Shown here piece by piece: positions 8,906-17,546 of a DNA stretch of 64,000 nt; position 1 is the stretch's first letter; the number at the start of each line of letters is the position of its first letter. Position numbers and translations under genes: made by a program. The DNA lies in assembly GCA_017940605.1 (NCBI GenBank), contig JAGAYF010000039.1, forward strand, positions 1 to 64,000. The letters are read 5' to 3'. The notes beneath the pieces were generated by a model that saw only the letters and a list, made by a program, of their open reading frames with translations, made no database searches and was not told where the DNA came from. Source of the DNA: Bacteroidaceae bacterium. Lineage in GTDB: Bacteria > Bacteroidota > Bacteroidia > Bacteroidales > Bacteroidaceae.

Positions 8906-9005
8906 AAGGCGCAAGAGCAGGACCGGAGCGGCCCAAAAGATTTCCGATGGAGCGCAAAAGCCGCGCCTGCGGGGCGTAAAAACCACGAAAGCAAGGCGCA
9001 GCATT
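8906..9005 (+). repeat. Ladder repeat copy B (five units, 22/21/22/22 bp spacing)
   Basis: Units begin at 8908 (GGCGCAAGAG), 8930 (GGCCCAAAAGATTT, distinct unit), 8951 (AGCGCAAAAG), 8973 (GGCGTAAAAA) and 8995 (GGCGCAGC). This is the longest copy. It fills most of the gap between the terminator of the peptidase and the promoter at 9138. Confidence 0.82.
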
Positions 9006-9137
9006 GGGAACATGCGCCCATGAGCGTGCCCGTCTTGCTTGTTATAACTGATTCTTAACGTATTACAAAACACCTGTTTCTTTTGGCACGGCATGTTGTT
9101 TCGCACTGATTTTTTCATGCAAATGAAATATATTTCG

Positions 9138-9145
9138 TAACTTTG
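9138..9145 (+). promoter_or_regulatory. -7 box TAACTTTG for the EEP-fold enzyme
   Basis: Exact consensus match 28 bp before the ATG at 9173. It overlaps the more upstream in-frame ATG at 9143, which rules that start out. Confidence 0.65.
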
Positions 9146-9172
9146 CCCACAAATCATCAAAACGACACAAAC

Positions 9173-10471
9173 ATGAAAAAGACTTTACTTTGGGGTGCGG
9201 CCCTGCTGGCCTGCCTCCATTTCAGCGACCTGAGCGCCGCTGCCAAGAAGAAACTGGCCGGCGTGCCCGTATCGGCCTACACCATTGTCTATTCGGCACA
9301 GGCCGAAGAGGAAGAAGGCATTGCCATGGCCAAGTGCATACAGAAGAAACTGGAGCAGGCCACCGGCGAGCAGGTGCAGATAGCATCGGATTCTGCGTTC
9401 AGGAAAGGACATGCCATTGCCATCACCCACGGCAAGGGCACTCCGCTGTGGGACTACAGCATCAGGGCTGCCAAGGGCAGGGTCACCCTGGACGGCGGCG
9501 GTTGCTGGGCCATGGACAAGGCGGCCGACATCCTGGCCGCCCAGCTGGCACAGAACAGCATTCCCGCAGGCTACAGCACCAAGGGGACGGTAGAAGGCGA
9601 AGTGCTGTTTGCACGCCCCGAAGGAGCAAACCTGAGAATCCTGGATGACAACATTTGGGACTACAGCAAGGAAACATGGCCCGAAAAGTGGAAGGAACTG
9701 GGCGTCGACCCGAGGGACGACGTGCGCGCCCCCAAGTTTGCCCAGCTTGTCAGGGCTTACATGCCCGATGTGGTCACCATACAGGAATACAACAAGCACA
9801 TGCACGACCGTTTCTACCCGTTGATTCAGAAATATGGCTACGATATCTCCTATGAGAGCGGTGCCGACTGGAACAACACCCCCATCTTCTACAAGAAGGA
9901 CGCCCTCGAGCTTATTTCGGTGAACTACAACCTGTACACCCCGAAGCAGTGGTGCAACGCAGGCTCCAAGTCCTTCCAGTCGGCCGTATTCAAGCACAAG
10001 GCCACGGGCAAGGTCTTCGCCGTGCTCAACACCCACCTGTGGTGGATGGGCGAATGGCGTCAGCCCGGCAGCACACAGGCGCGTGCCTCGCAGGTGAGGC
10101 TCATGATCGCCGAGGCCGAAATCCTGAAGGCCAAGCACGACTGCACCATGTTCGTGACGGGCGACATGAACTGCTATGAGAACACCACCCCCATACGCCA
10201 GTTCCTCGACGAGGGCTTCGTACCCTGCTACAAGGCGGCCACCCTCTACGGCGACAACCACAACGGCCACCACATATGCAGCGCGGGAGACGGTTTCTCG
10301 CGCAACAGCCGCCGCCCCAGCCCCTACCGCGCTGAAGGAGCGTTGGACCACTGCTTCATCTACAACTTTCAGAAGCACAACACCGAGGTAAAGGTGTTTG
10401 ACTGCATACAGGCCTACTTCACCATTGAACTGACCGACCACTATCCCAACCTGATTGACGCAAGGCTGTAA
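9173..10471 (+). CDS. Exported endonuclease/exonuclease/phosphatase-fold enzyme
   Basis: The 432-residue protein has a signal peptide (MKKTLLWGAALLACLHF...) and a C-terminal EEP (DNase I-like) fold. Motifs read in order: the DDNIWDYS strand, VTIQEYN with the catalytic Glu (near residue 205), NTHLWWM (His/Trp strand), TGDMNCYEN (Asp/Asn pair) and the closing DHCF...LTDHYPN histidines. The family hydrolyses phosphodiester or phosphomonoester bonds in nucleic acids, inositol phosphates or sphingomyelin; the substrate cannot be told here. The first 140 residues form a separate N-terminal domain that resembles the small alpha/beta domain preceding many secreted Bacteroidetes glycosidases. The promoter at 9138 fixes the start at 9173. 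Confidence 0.85.
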   Translation: MKKTLLWGAALLACLHFSDLSAAAKKKLAGVPVSAYTIVYSAQAEEEEGIAMAKCIQKKLEQATGEQVQIASDSAFRKGHAIAITHGKGTPLWDYSIRAAKGRVTLDGGGCWAMDKAADILAAQLAQNSIPAGYSTKGTVEGEVLFARPEGANLRILDDNIWDYSKETWPEKWKELGVDPRDDVRAPKFAQLVRAYMPDVVTIQEYNKHMHDRFYPLIQKYGYDISYESGADWNNTPIFYKKDALELISVNYNLYTPKQWCNAGSKSFQSAVFKHKATGKVFAVLNTHLWWMGEWRQPGSTQARASQVRLMIAEAEILKAKHDCTMFVTGDMNCYENTTPIRQFLDEGFVPCYKAATLYGDNHNGHHICSAGDGFSRNSRRPSPYRAEGALDHCFIYNFQKHNTEVKVFDCIQAYFTIELTDHYPNLIDARL

Positions 10472-10495
10472 CCGGCCGCCACCACACCGCACGAC

Positions 10496-11308
10496 ATGAA
10501 GAAACTCATCCTCACGATTCTTTTCCTGGGCGCGGGGCTTCACCTTTGGAGCGCCAATGCCGCCGACACACTGAGCATACAGCGCAAGCAGAGCACATGG
10601 CAGATGGCACTGCCAGGCGGCGGCCGCATGGAGTGCAACCTGCAGGCCGAATGGCCCGAGACGCAGGACAATGCCATCAACACTGCCTTCGGCACATGGC
10701 TCAGCGAGTCGCTCAAGCCCATGCTGAAACTGGAGGAAGGTACGGGCCATGCGCTGGCAAACCGCCTGGAGCAGTGCTTCCTGGAGGAAGGGAAGAAAGC
10801 CAGGCAGCAAGCCGTGGAACAAGCCGTCAGGGGACAGGTGAAACCCTTCAACCTGGCCCTGGACGTTGACATCAGGTGCGTGTGGAACAAGGCCAACCTG
10901 GTCACGTTCCGACTGCACGCCATTCACTACAGCGCAACAGGCGAGCGAAGCGAAATCGTGAAGGAAAAGACGTGGCACATGCCGTCGGGAAGCGACGTAA
11001 CATGGGACGAACTGGTCAACCCCAAGCGCCGGCAGCGATTTAACAGCGTCATGGTGGAAGCACTGCAAAGCTACTTCGGGGTGAACGACTGGGAAAACCT
11101 GAAGCTGAAACTGGCACAGGGCGAGCAGCTCACCTTGCTGGGATTTCCGCTGCCCAAGGGCGGACCGGCCCTGGAAAAGGCCGGCATACGCCTGTGCTAT
11201 GAGGCAGGAGAGATAGCACCGGCTGGTGCAGGACGGCCCACGGCATTCGTTCCATACAGCAGCATTGCCAGCCACCTAACGGCCAACGGGAAAAAACTCA
11301 TCAAATGA
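10496..11308 (+). CDS. Secreted RsiV-like (DUF3298-type) protein
   Basis: The 270-residue product has a signal peptide (about residues 1-21) and a body with the pattern of DUF3298/RsiV proteins: a central strand set VTFRLHAIHYSATGE, a WHMPSGSDVTWDELV segment (the 'treat as input, define the limit' part), and a closing AFVPYSSIASHL segment equivalent to the family's I-P-Y-S ending. In Firmicutes RsiV this domain binds lysozyme; in Bacteroidetes its role is unknown. It follows the EEP enzyme by 24 bp and its last four bases (ATGA) overlap the start of the next gene, so the three are probably one operon. Confidence 0.65.
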   Translation: MKKLILTILFLGAGLHLWSANAADTLSIQRKQSTWQMALPGGGRMECNLQAEWPETQDNAINTAFGTWLSESLKPMLKLEEGTGHALANRLEQCFLEEGKKARQQAVEQAVRGQVKPFNLALDVDIRCVWNKANLVTFRLHAIHYSATGERSEIVKEKTWHMPSGSDVTWDELVNPKRRQRFNSVMVEALQSYFGVNDWENLKLKLAQGEQLTLLGFPLPKGGPALEKAGIRLCYEAGEIAPAGAGRPTAFVPYSSIASHLTANGKKLIK

Positions 11309-11898
11309 GCACACTGCCTACCGAACAGCACTGGGAGGAGAATGTCATCCTGGCCGATGCCGACTGGATGGACCGTTTTGTATTTGAACTGACGGTCAAT
11401 TTTGAACGCATGCTGGAAAGGGCACTTCCCAAGGCCCAGCTGGCACAGTGGATGGACTATTTGGCCCTGGACGGCGGCCTACGGCCGGGAAACAACAAGG
11501 TGCAGGTGCTTCTTATCCATTCGGCTGGGAAAAAGACACTGAAGAACTGCATTCCCTCCAGCCTCACCGACGACTTGGACGGCAAGGCATTCAGCGACAA
11601 CCTGGGGGAGTTCCTGTTTTCCGCGTTTCCCGTGGAGACAGAACTGGTGGACAAGGGGCAATTCTTTGCAGAGAGCCTCAAGACATTGGCAGAAGCACCG
11701 TCGGTCAAGCGACTGCTGGTCGTACCCGACGTTGAACGCTACGGACAGGAACTGAAGGACACCCTGCGCAAGGCCCAGGACAAGAACATCACCTTGTTTG
11801 CCACGGAACCCGTGGCCAACTACCACTGCAAACAGGAAATCCTGACCTATTCAGCCATGGCCACGCTGGGAATAAGGGGTGAGGAACTGCCGCGTTAG
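11305..11898 (+). CDS. Conserved hypothetical protein, cytoplasmic
   Basis: The 197-residue product has no signal peptide or membrane segment. It begins with an acidic helix (DADWMDRFVFELTVNFERML) and then alternates strands and helices (VQVLLIHS, KRLLVVPDVERYG, ITLFATEPVANY), which suggests a small alpha/beta fold. I do not recognise catalytic residues and assign no function. The start overlaps the stop of the upstream RsiV-like gene by 4 bp, implying translational coupling. A promoter for the next gene follows at 11953. Confidence 0.75.
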   Translation: MSTLPTEQHWEENVILADADWMDRFVFELTVNFERMLERALPKAQLAQWMDYLALDGGLRPGNNKVQVLLIHSAGKKTLKNCIPSSLTDDLDGKAFSDNLGEFLFSAFPVETELVDKGQFFAESLKTLAEAPSVKRLLVVPDVERYGQELKDTLRKAQDKNITLFATEPVANYHCKQEILTYSAMATLGIRGEELPR

Positions 11899-11952
11899 GA
11901 AACAGCGGAAAATAAATAGACGGATTCCGCCAACTATCTCGCAGAAAAGCCT

Positions 11953-11960
11953 TACCTTTG
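11953..11960 (+). promoter_or_regulatory. -7 box TACCTTTG upstream of the saccharopine-dehydrogenase-like gene
   Basis: Exact TAnnTTTG match, 49 bp before the ATG at 12010. It likely also drives recA, whose start is only 17 bp after the stop of the first gene and has no clear box of its own. Confidence 0.65.
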
Positions 11961-12009
11961 TAAAGGGAAATTCCCATAGCTTATCAACAACTGCAAACTA
12001 CATAACAAC

Positions 12010-13203
12010 ATGAACAGAGTACTGATTATCGGTGCCGGCGGAGTGGCAACCGTCGCCGCATTCAAGGTAGCCAAGAACAAAGACGTCTTTCAGGAAATCA
12101 TGATAGCCAGCCGCACTAAGGAAAAGTGCGATGCCATCGTCAAAGCCATAGGCGACCCCACCATCAAGACCGCCCGCGTCGATGCGGACAACGTGGCGGA
12201 ACTGGTGGACTTGTTTCAGAATTTCCAACCCGACTTGGTCATGAACCTGGCCCTGCCCTATCAAGACTTGACCATCATGGATGCCTGCCTGCAATGCGGA
12301 GTTAACTACCTGGACACCGCGAACTATGAACCAAAGGACGAGGCCCATTTTGAATACAGTTGGCAGTGGGCATACAAGCAACGATTTGAGGAGGCTGGAC
12401 TGACAGCCATACTCGGATGCGGCTTCGACCCAGGCGTCAGCGGCATATATACGGCCTATGCCGCCAAGCATCACTTCGATGAGATACAGTACCTGGACAT
12501 TGTGGACTGCAACGCCGGAAATCACCATAAGGCTTTCGCCACGAACTTCAACCCGGAAATCAACATCAGGGAAATCACGCAGAAAGGACGCTACTATGAA
12601 GACGGACAATGGGTGCAGACGGGGGCTTTGGAGATACACAAGCCATTGACGTACCCCAACATCGGCCCAAGGGAGAGCTACCTTATGTATCATGAGGAAC
12701 TGGAGAGCCTTACCAAGAATTTTCCCTCCATCAAGCGCGCCCGTTTCTGGATGACCTTTGGGGAGGAATATCTTACCCACCTGCGCGTCATACAGGACAT
12801 AGGCATGGCACGCATTGACCCCATTGAATACCAGGGAATGCAGATTGTACCCCTGCAATTCCTGAAAGCCGTGCTGCCCAACCCACAGGACCTGGGTTCA
12901 AACTATGACGGGGAAACCAGCATAGGCTGCCGCATACGCGGAATCAAGGACGGCAAGGAACATACCTACTACATATATAATAATTGCAGCCATCAGGAGG
13001 CCTACAAGGAGACAGGCATGCAGGGAGTCAGCTACACCACTGGCGTTCCTGCCATGATTGGCGCACGGATGTTCATGCTGGGACTGTGGAAACGCCCGGG
13101 CGTGTGGAATGTGGAGGAGTTCGACCCCGATCCCTTCATGCAGGAACTGAACAAGCAAGGACTGCCGTGGCATGAGGTGTTTGACCAAGATTTGGAATTG
13201 TAA
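12010..13203 (+). CDS. Saccharopine dehydrogenase-family oxidoreductase (carboxynorspermidine synthase-like)
   Basis: The 397-residue protein opens with a Rossmann motif [16 protein letters not shown] and the [10 protein letters not shown] strand-helix, typical of saccharopine dehydrogenase-like NAD(P) enzymes. Further in, [12 protein letters not shown] and the long central catalytic domain match the Lys9-like group used for carboxynorspermidine or lysine-related reductions. In Bacteroidetes such genes are usually called carboxynorspermidine synthase and act in spermidine synthesis; no carboxynorspermidine decarboxylase is in the window, so substrate assignment stays an inference. It is directly upstream of recA, probably on the same transcript. 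Confidence 0.8.
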   Translation: MNRVLIIGAGGVATVAAFKVAKNKDVFQEIMIASRTKEKCDAIVKAIGDPTIKTARVDADNVAELVDLFQNFQPDLVMNLALPYQDLTIMDACLQCGVNYLDTANYEPKDEAHFEYSWQWAYKQRFEEAGLTAILGCGFDPGVSGIYTAYAAKHHFDEIQYLDIVDCNAGNHHKAFATNFNPEINIREITQKGRYYEDGQWVQTGALEIHKPLTYPNIGPRESYLMYHEELESLTKNFPSIKRARFWMTFGEEYLTHLRVIQDIGMARIDPIEYQGMQIVPLQFLKAVLPNPQDLGSNYDGETSIGCRIRGIKDGKEHTYYIYNNCSHQEAYKETGMQGVSYTTGVPAMIGARMFMLGLWKRPGVWNVEEFDPDPFMQELNKQGLPWHEVFDQDLEL

Positions 13204-13220
13204 TACATTATATTTATTAT

Positions 13221-14300
13221 ATGGCAAAGAAAATCGAAACGGCCGACAATGTCGGCAATGAGAAGCTAAAGGCCCTGCAAGTGGCCATGGCAAAAATAGA
13301 AAAGGACTTCGGCAAAGGTTCTATCATGAAACTGGGCGACGAAGAAGTCGTAGATGTTGAAGTAATCCCCTCGGGCAGCATTGCACTCAACATGGCACTG
13401 GGGGTAGGCGGCTATCCACGCGGCAGAGTGATTGAAATTTTCGGTCCAGAGAGTTCCGGTAAGACGACACTGGCTATCCACGCCATTGCAGAGGCACAGA
13501 AAAGGGGCGGTCTTGCTGCATTTATTGACGCAGAGCACGCATTTGACCGTTTCTACGCCAAAGCCCTGGGAGTAGACACTGACAGTTTGCTCATATCCCA
13601 ACCCGACAACGGCGAACAGGCCTTGGCAATTGCCGATCAGTTGATACGTTCCTCAGCTATTGACATCGTGGTCATCGACTCCGTGGCTGCGCTCACGCCA
13701 AAAGCCGAAATAGACGGCGTCATGGGTGAAAACAAGGTCGGACTGCAAGCACGCCTGATGAGTCAGGCACTCCGAAAACTCACATCCGAGATAAACAAGA
13801 CCAACACGACCTGTATTTTCATCAATCAGCTGCGAGAAAAAATCGGCGTCATGTTTGGCAGTCCCGAAACGACCACCGGAGGAAACGCTCTTAAGTACTA
13901 CTCCAGCGTGCGCCTGGACATCCGCCGCGCCACGTCCGTAAAGAAAGGCGATCAGATTATTGGCAATCACGTTCGCGTGAAAGTGGTGAAGAACAAGGTT
14001 GCACCCCCTTTCCGCAAAGCCGAATTTGACATCATGTTTGGCGAAGGAATTTCCCGTGCTGGAGAAATTTTAGATATTGCCACAGAACTGGACATTATAA
14101 AGAAGAGCGGGTCGTGGTTCAGCTACAATGACAACAAATTGGCACAAGGGCGCGATGCCGCAAAGACGCTTCTCAAGGACAATGAAGAATTGATGAAAGA
14201 AATTGAGGAAAAAATCTATGCTACCCTCAAGGACAACAAGGATAAATTGATTTCTTCATCGGTAAGCAACAGCGATCCTTCCGACGATGACGATTTATAG
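13221..14300 (+). CDS. recA: Recombinase A
   Basis: The 359-residue protein is the strand-exchange ATPase and LexA co-protease of homologous recombination. Walker [10 protein letters not shown] lies near residue 75, the catalytic Glu in FIDAEHAFD, Walker [16 protein letters not shown] near 150, and the L2 region [16 protein letters not shown]. The C-terminus ends in an acidic tail (SDPSDDDDL), as is usual. It is 17 bp downstream of the dehydrogenase gene and is followed by a Rho-independent terminator. I see no LexA-type box directly before it. Confidence 0.98.
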   Translation: MAKKIETADNVGNEKLKALQVAMAKIEKDFGKGSIMKLGDEEVVDVEVIPSGSIALNMALGVGGYPRGRVIEIFGPESSGKTTLAIHAIAEAQKRGGLAAFIDAEHAFDRFYAKALGVDTDSLLISQPDNGEQALAIADQLIRSSAIDIVVIDSVAALTPKAEIDGVMGENKVGLQARLMSQALRKLTSEINKTNTTCIFINQLREKIGVMFGSPETTTGGNALKYYSSVRLDIRRATSVKKGDQIIGNHVRVKVVKNKVAPPFRKAEFDIMFGEGISRAGEILDIATELDIIKKSGSWFSYNDNKLAQGRDAAKTLLKDNEELMKEIEEKIYATLKDNKDKLISSSVSNSDPSDDDDL

Positions 14301-14324
14301 GCCATTCAGCCAACGATAACAGAG

Positions 14325-14359
14325 GGGCATCCTTGTTTCAAGATAAAGGATGCCCTTTT
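14325..14359 (+). terminator. Terminator after recA
   Basis: GGGCATCCTT (14325-14334) pairs with AAGGATGCCC (14346-14355) and is followed by TTTT. The upstream in-frame ATG of the next ORF lies in this hairpin, which argues for the later start at 14429. Confidence 0.85.
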
Positions 14360-14428
14360 CCCGTTTTCTGCATTCCCTTAAAAGCCCGTTTCTTCACTGA
14401 AAAAGATTTCCTCACACCTTTTATATAT

Positions 14429-17400
14429 ATGACAAGCCCCTTCCGATTCACCCGTTTTCTCATTCTTTCTGCTTTATTGGTGGGAATGCCGACCACATTC
14501 CGCGCCAACATCAACGACATCAAGCACACATTCTGCCACATTCCAGAAGAACAGCAACTGGCAGTCTATTGGTATTGGATTGCAGGCAACATGTCCCGAG
14601 AAGGAGTCGTAAAAGATTTGGAAGCCATGAAGAAAGTGGGCATCAACCGCGTGCAAATCGGATTAATCGGCGAGGGGCAGGGAACACCGGCAGGGCCGGT
14701 CAAATTCTTTTCAGACGAATGGTGGGCCGTACTGCATCAAGCACTCAAGACAGCAGGCGAACTTAATATTGAAGTCGGTATCTTCAATTGCCCAGGCTGG
14801 AGTCAGAGCGGCGGTCCGTGGGTACAACCCCGACAGGCCATGCGATATCTCGACAGCAGGAGAGACACCATCAGCGGACCAACTCTCATCAGCCTTCATC
14901 AGCCTTCCTCAGAAGAGCAACCCGTAAAAACACTGGCCTATCCGCTCATAAAGGAACAGGCACGCTTTACCGTCATTGGGAATCCTAGGAGAACAAAGGA
15001 AATACTCTTCCAAAGTCCATCCTTGACAACGGTGCGCAGCATCACACTGTATCCAGCACCGCAGAAAGCCAACTTCCGCGCAACCCTGCAAGCCAAGGAC
15101 AACAAAACGTGGCGCAATATCAAGCAAATTTCCGTTGACCGCAGCAACCCAGAGCTTAATGTCGGTTTTCTTCCCTATGCACCTGCGGCTATTGCGCTGC
15201 CCGAAACCCGTGGAAAGGAATTCCGTCTCGTCATGGAACAGGAAGGACAGATTCTGCAGGCCGTTTTAAGCGACTTGCCCGTAGTCGAACGGTACGCAGA
15301 AAAGACATTCGCAAAAATGTGGCAGACTCCCCACCCCATGTGGGACGCATACCTGTGGCCACAGCAACCAAAATACAGCCAAGCCCAAGTCATACAACCC
15401 AACGAAGTCATTGACCTGACGGGAAAAGCCACATGGCAAGTACCGCAGGGCGATTGGGTAATCCTGTACACTCAAATGAAACCGACCGGCACGACAAACG
15501 CGCCCGCCCCCAAGGAAGCAACAGGCTATGAGACCGACAAAATGAGCAAGCGTCACATCCGCGCACATTTTTACAACTATTTAGGTAAAATTCTGGAGAG
15601 AATACCACCACAGGACCGCAAAACGTTCCGCATCGTCGTAGAAGACAGCTACGAAACGGGCGGTCAGAATTGGACTGACGACATGATTCCCGATTTCATC
15701 AAGGCCTACGGCTATGACCCCGTGCCCTACCTGCCCGTCATGAGCGGCGAGGTGGTGGGAAGCCCCGAGCAATCCGACCGCTTCCTTTGGGACTTGCGCC
15801 GTCTCATAGCCGACGAGGTTTCCTACAACTATGTGGGCGGCCTGCGCGAGGTAAGCCACGAGCACGGCCTGACCACGTGGTTGGAAAACTACGGACACTG
15901 GGGCTTTCCAGGAGAATTCCTGCAATATGGCGGACAAAGCGACGAGATTGCAGGAGAATTCTGGAGCTTCGGCACATTGGGCGACATCGAGAACCGCGTG
16001 GCATCCTCATGCGGCCACATCTACGGCAAGCCCCGGGTGTGGGCAGAGTCCTTTACCTGCGGCGGCCCTGATTTCACCCAATACCCGGGCCAGATGAAAC
16101 AGCGAGGTGACCGTTTCTTCGCCGAGGGAATCAACGCCACCCTGCTTCACCTGTACATCCAACAGCCCGATGACGAGCAACCCGGCAAGAATGCCTGGTT
16201 CGGCAACGAATTCAACCGCAACAACACATGGTTCAGCCAAATGGACGTCTTTGCGCACTACCTGAAACGCTGCAACTATCTTCTCCAGCAGGGCAGGTAC
16301 GTTGCCGACGTGGCCTACTTCATCGGCGAAGACGCTCCCAAGATGACTGGCATACGGCAACCCGAACTGCCCAGGGGCTACTCATTTGACTACGTCAATG
16401 CGGAAGTCCTGCTCCAGGCCGGCGTCCACAACGGCCGCCTGCACCTGCAAAGCGGCATGGAGTACAGCGTACTGGTGCTCCCGCCGGTGGAAACCATGCG
16501 CCCGCAACTTTTAGAAAAGCTGTCATCGCTGGTCCAGGACGGCCTCATCCTGCTGGGCAATGCCCCCACGCGCTCACCCAGCCTGCAGGGATGGCCCGAG
16601 GCCGACCTGCAAGTAAGGACGCTGGCCGAAAAAATGTGGCAGCCAACGGAACGCCCCTATTCCGCCAGTGTAGGCTACGGCAAGGGGAGGATTTACCGAA
16701 ACGTATCCCTGGAGCAAATCTTCACCGACCTGCACATCGCACCCGACTTCACGGCCGACGACCCACTGCTGCCCGTCACATTCCTGCACCGCACGCTCAA
16801 CGATGCCGACATCTACTTCATTTCCAACCAGGGCGACCGCCCCATCCGTTTCAATGGGGCATTCCGCACACAGGACAGGCAGGCCCAGCTGTGGAATCCG
16901 CTGGAAGCCAACACGCGCCTGCTTCCCCAGTCGCGCAGCCTCACACAGACAACCCAGCTGCCCTTGGAACTGCAACCCTATGAGAGCGCGTTCATCGTCT
17001 TCACCGACAACGGCCAGCCCCTTCCCGACAGGGAGAACTTCCCCGCGCCACAAGTGCTTGCCAGCGTCGACAGCCCGTGGCAGGTCACCTTTTCCGCCGA
17101 AATGGGCGACCCTGGAAAGACCGTCACCTTTGACAAACTCACCGACTGGACGCTCACAAACGATTCCGCCATCAAGTACTACGCTGGCACAGCCCTCTAC
17201 AAGGCATCGTTCAAGCTGTCCAGGATTCCCACCCAGCCCATTTACATCGACCTGGGCAAGGTCATGGTCATGGCCAAGGTAAGAATCAACGGCCAAGCCG
17301 TCGGCGGCGTATGGACTCCCCCCTACAGGCTCGACATCAGCCAGGCCGTGAGGAAGGGCCGCAACGAAGTCGAGGTGGAAGTGGTCAATTGCTGGCGCAA

Positions 17401-17545
17401 CCGCATCATAGGCGACCTGCGGCTGCCTGAAGCACAGCGCATGACCCGACAAAGCGTCACCTACCTCAAGAAAGACTCCGAGCTCCAGCCTTCGGGACTG
17501 CTGGGGCCCGTCGTCATACAAACCTACGACTATCATTTCCGTTAG
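14429..17545 (+). CDS. GH106-like glycoside hydrolase (alpha-L-rhamnosidase family)
   Basis: The 1038-residue protein starts with a signal peptide (hydrophobic segment in RFLILSALLVGMPTTF). Its N-terminal (beta/alpha) barrel has the features of the Glyco_hydro_106 group: WYWIAGNMSREGVVKDL near the start, NCPGWSQSGGPW, VEDSYETGGQNWTDDMI near residue 410, WLENYGHWGFPGEF, and WAESFTCGGPDF. The C-terminal 150 residues form a galactose-binding-like beta-sandwich (YIDLGKVMVMAKVRING, VEVEVVNCWRNR). GH106 enzymes release L-rhamnose from pectic and other glycans; the exact linkage is unknown here. The frame is open back to 14333 but that start lies in the recA terminator. The stop is one base before the next gene, a GH127-like enzyme. 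Confidence 0.88.
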   Translation: MTSPFRFTRFLILSALLVGMPTTFRANINDIKHTFCHIPEEQQLAVYWYWIAGNMSREGVVKDLEAMKKVGINRVQIGLIGEGQGTPAGPVKFFSDEWWAVLHQALKTAGELNIEVGIFNCPGWSQSGGPWVQPRQAMRYLDSRRDTISGPTLISLHQPSSEEQPVKTLAYPLIKEQARFTVIGNPRRTKEILFQSPSLTTVRSITLYPAPQKANFRATLQAKDNKTWRNIKQISVDRSNPELNVGFLPYAPAAIALPETRGKEFRLVMEQEGQILQAVLSDLPVVERYAEKTFAKMWQTPHPMWDAYLWPQQPKYSQAQVIQPNEVIDLTGKATWQVPQGDWVILYTQMKPTGTTNAPAPKEATGYETDKMSKRHIRAHFYNYLGKILERIPPQDRKTFRIVVEDSYETGGQNWTDDMIPDFIKAYGYDPVPYLPVMSGEVVGSPEQSDRFLWDLRRLIADEVSYNYVGGLREVSHEHGLTTWLENYGHWGFPGEFLQYGGQSDEIAGEFWSFGTLGDIENRVASSCGHIYGKPRVWAESFTCGGPDFTQYPGQMKQRGDRFFAEGINATLLHLYIQQPDDEQPGKNAWFGNEFNRNNTWFSQMDVFAHYLKRCNYLLQQGRYVADVAYFIGEDAPKMTGIRQPELPRGYSFDYVNAEVLLQAGVHNGRLHLQSGMEYSVLVLPPVETMRPQLLEKLSSLVQDGLILLGNAPTRSPSLQGWPEADLQVRTLAEKMWQPTERPYSASVGYGKGRIYRNVSLEQIFTDLHIAPDFTADDPLLPVTFLHRTLNDADIYFISNQGDRPIRFNGAFRTQDRQAQLWNPLEANTRLLPQSRSLTQTTQLPLELQPYESAFIVFTDNGQPLPDRENFPAPQVLASVDSPWQVTFSAEMGDPGKTVTFDKLTDWTLTNDSAIKYYAGTALYKASFKLSRIPTQPIYIDLGKVMVMAKVRINGQAVGGVWTPPYRLDISQAVRKGRNEVEVEVVNCWRNRIIGDLRLPEAQRMTRQSVTYLKKDSELQPSGLLGPVVIQTYDYHFR

Positions 17546-17546
17546 G

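Noticed and set aside
9185..11275. 696-codon open frame on the minus strand, antisense to the EEP-fold and RsiV-like genes
   Set aside because: It spans two well-supported plus-strand genes and shows no domain; it follows from the GC-rich third codon positions of the true genes. No promoter box precedes it.
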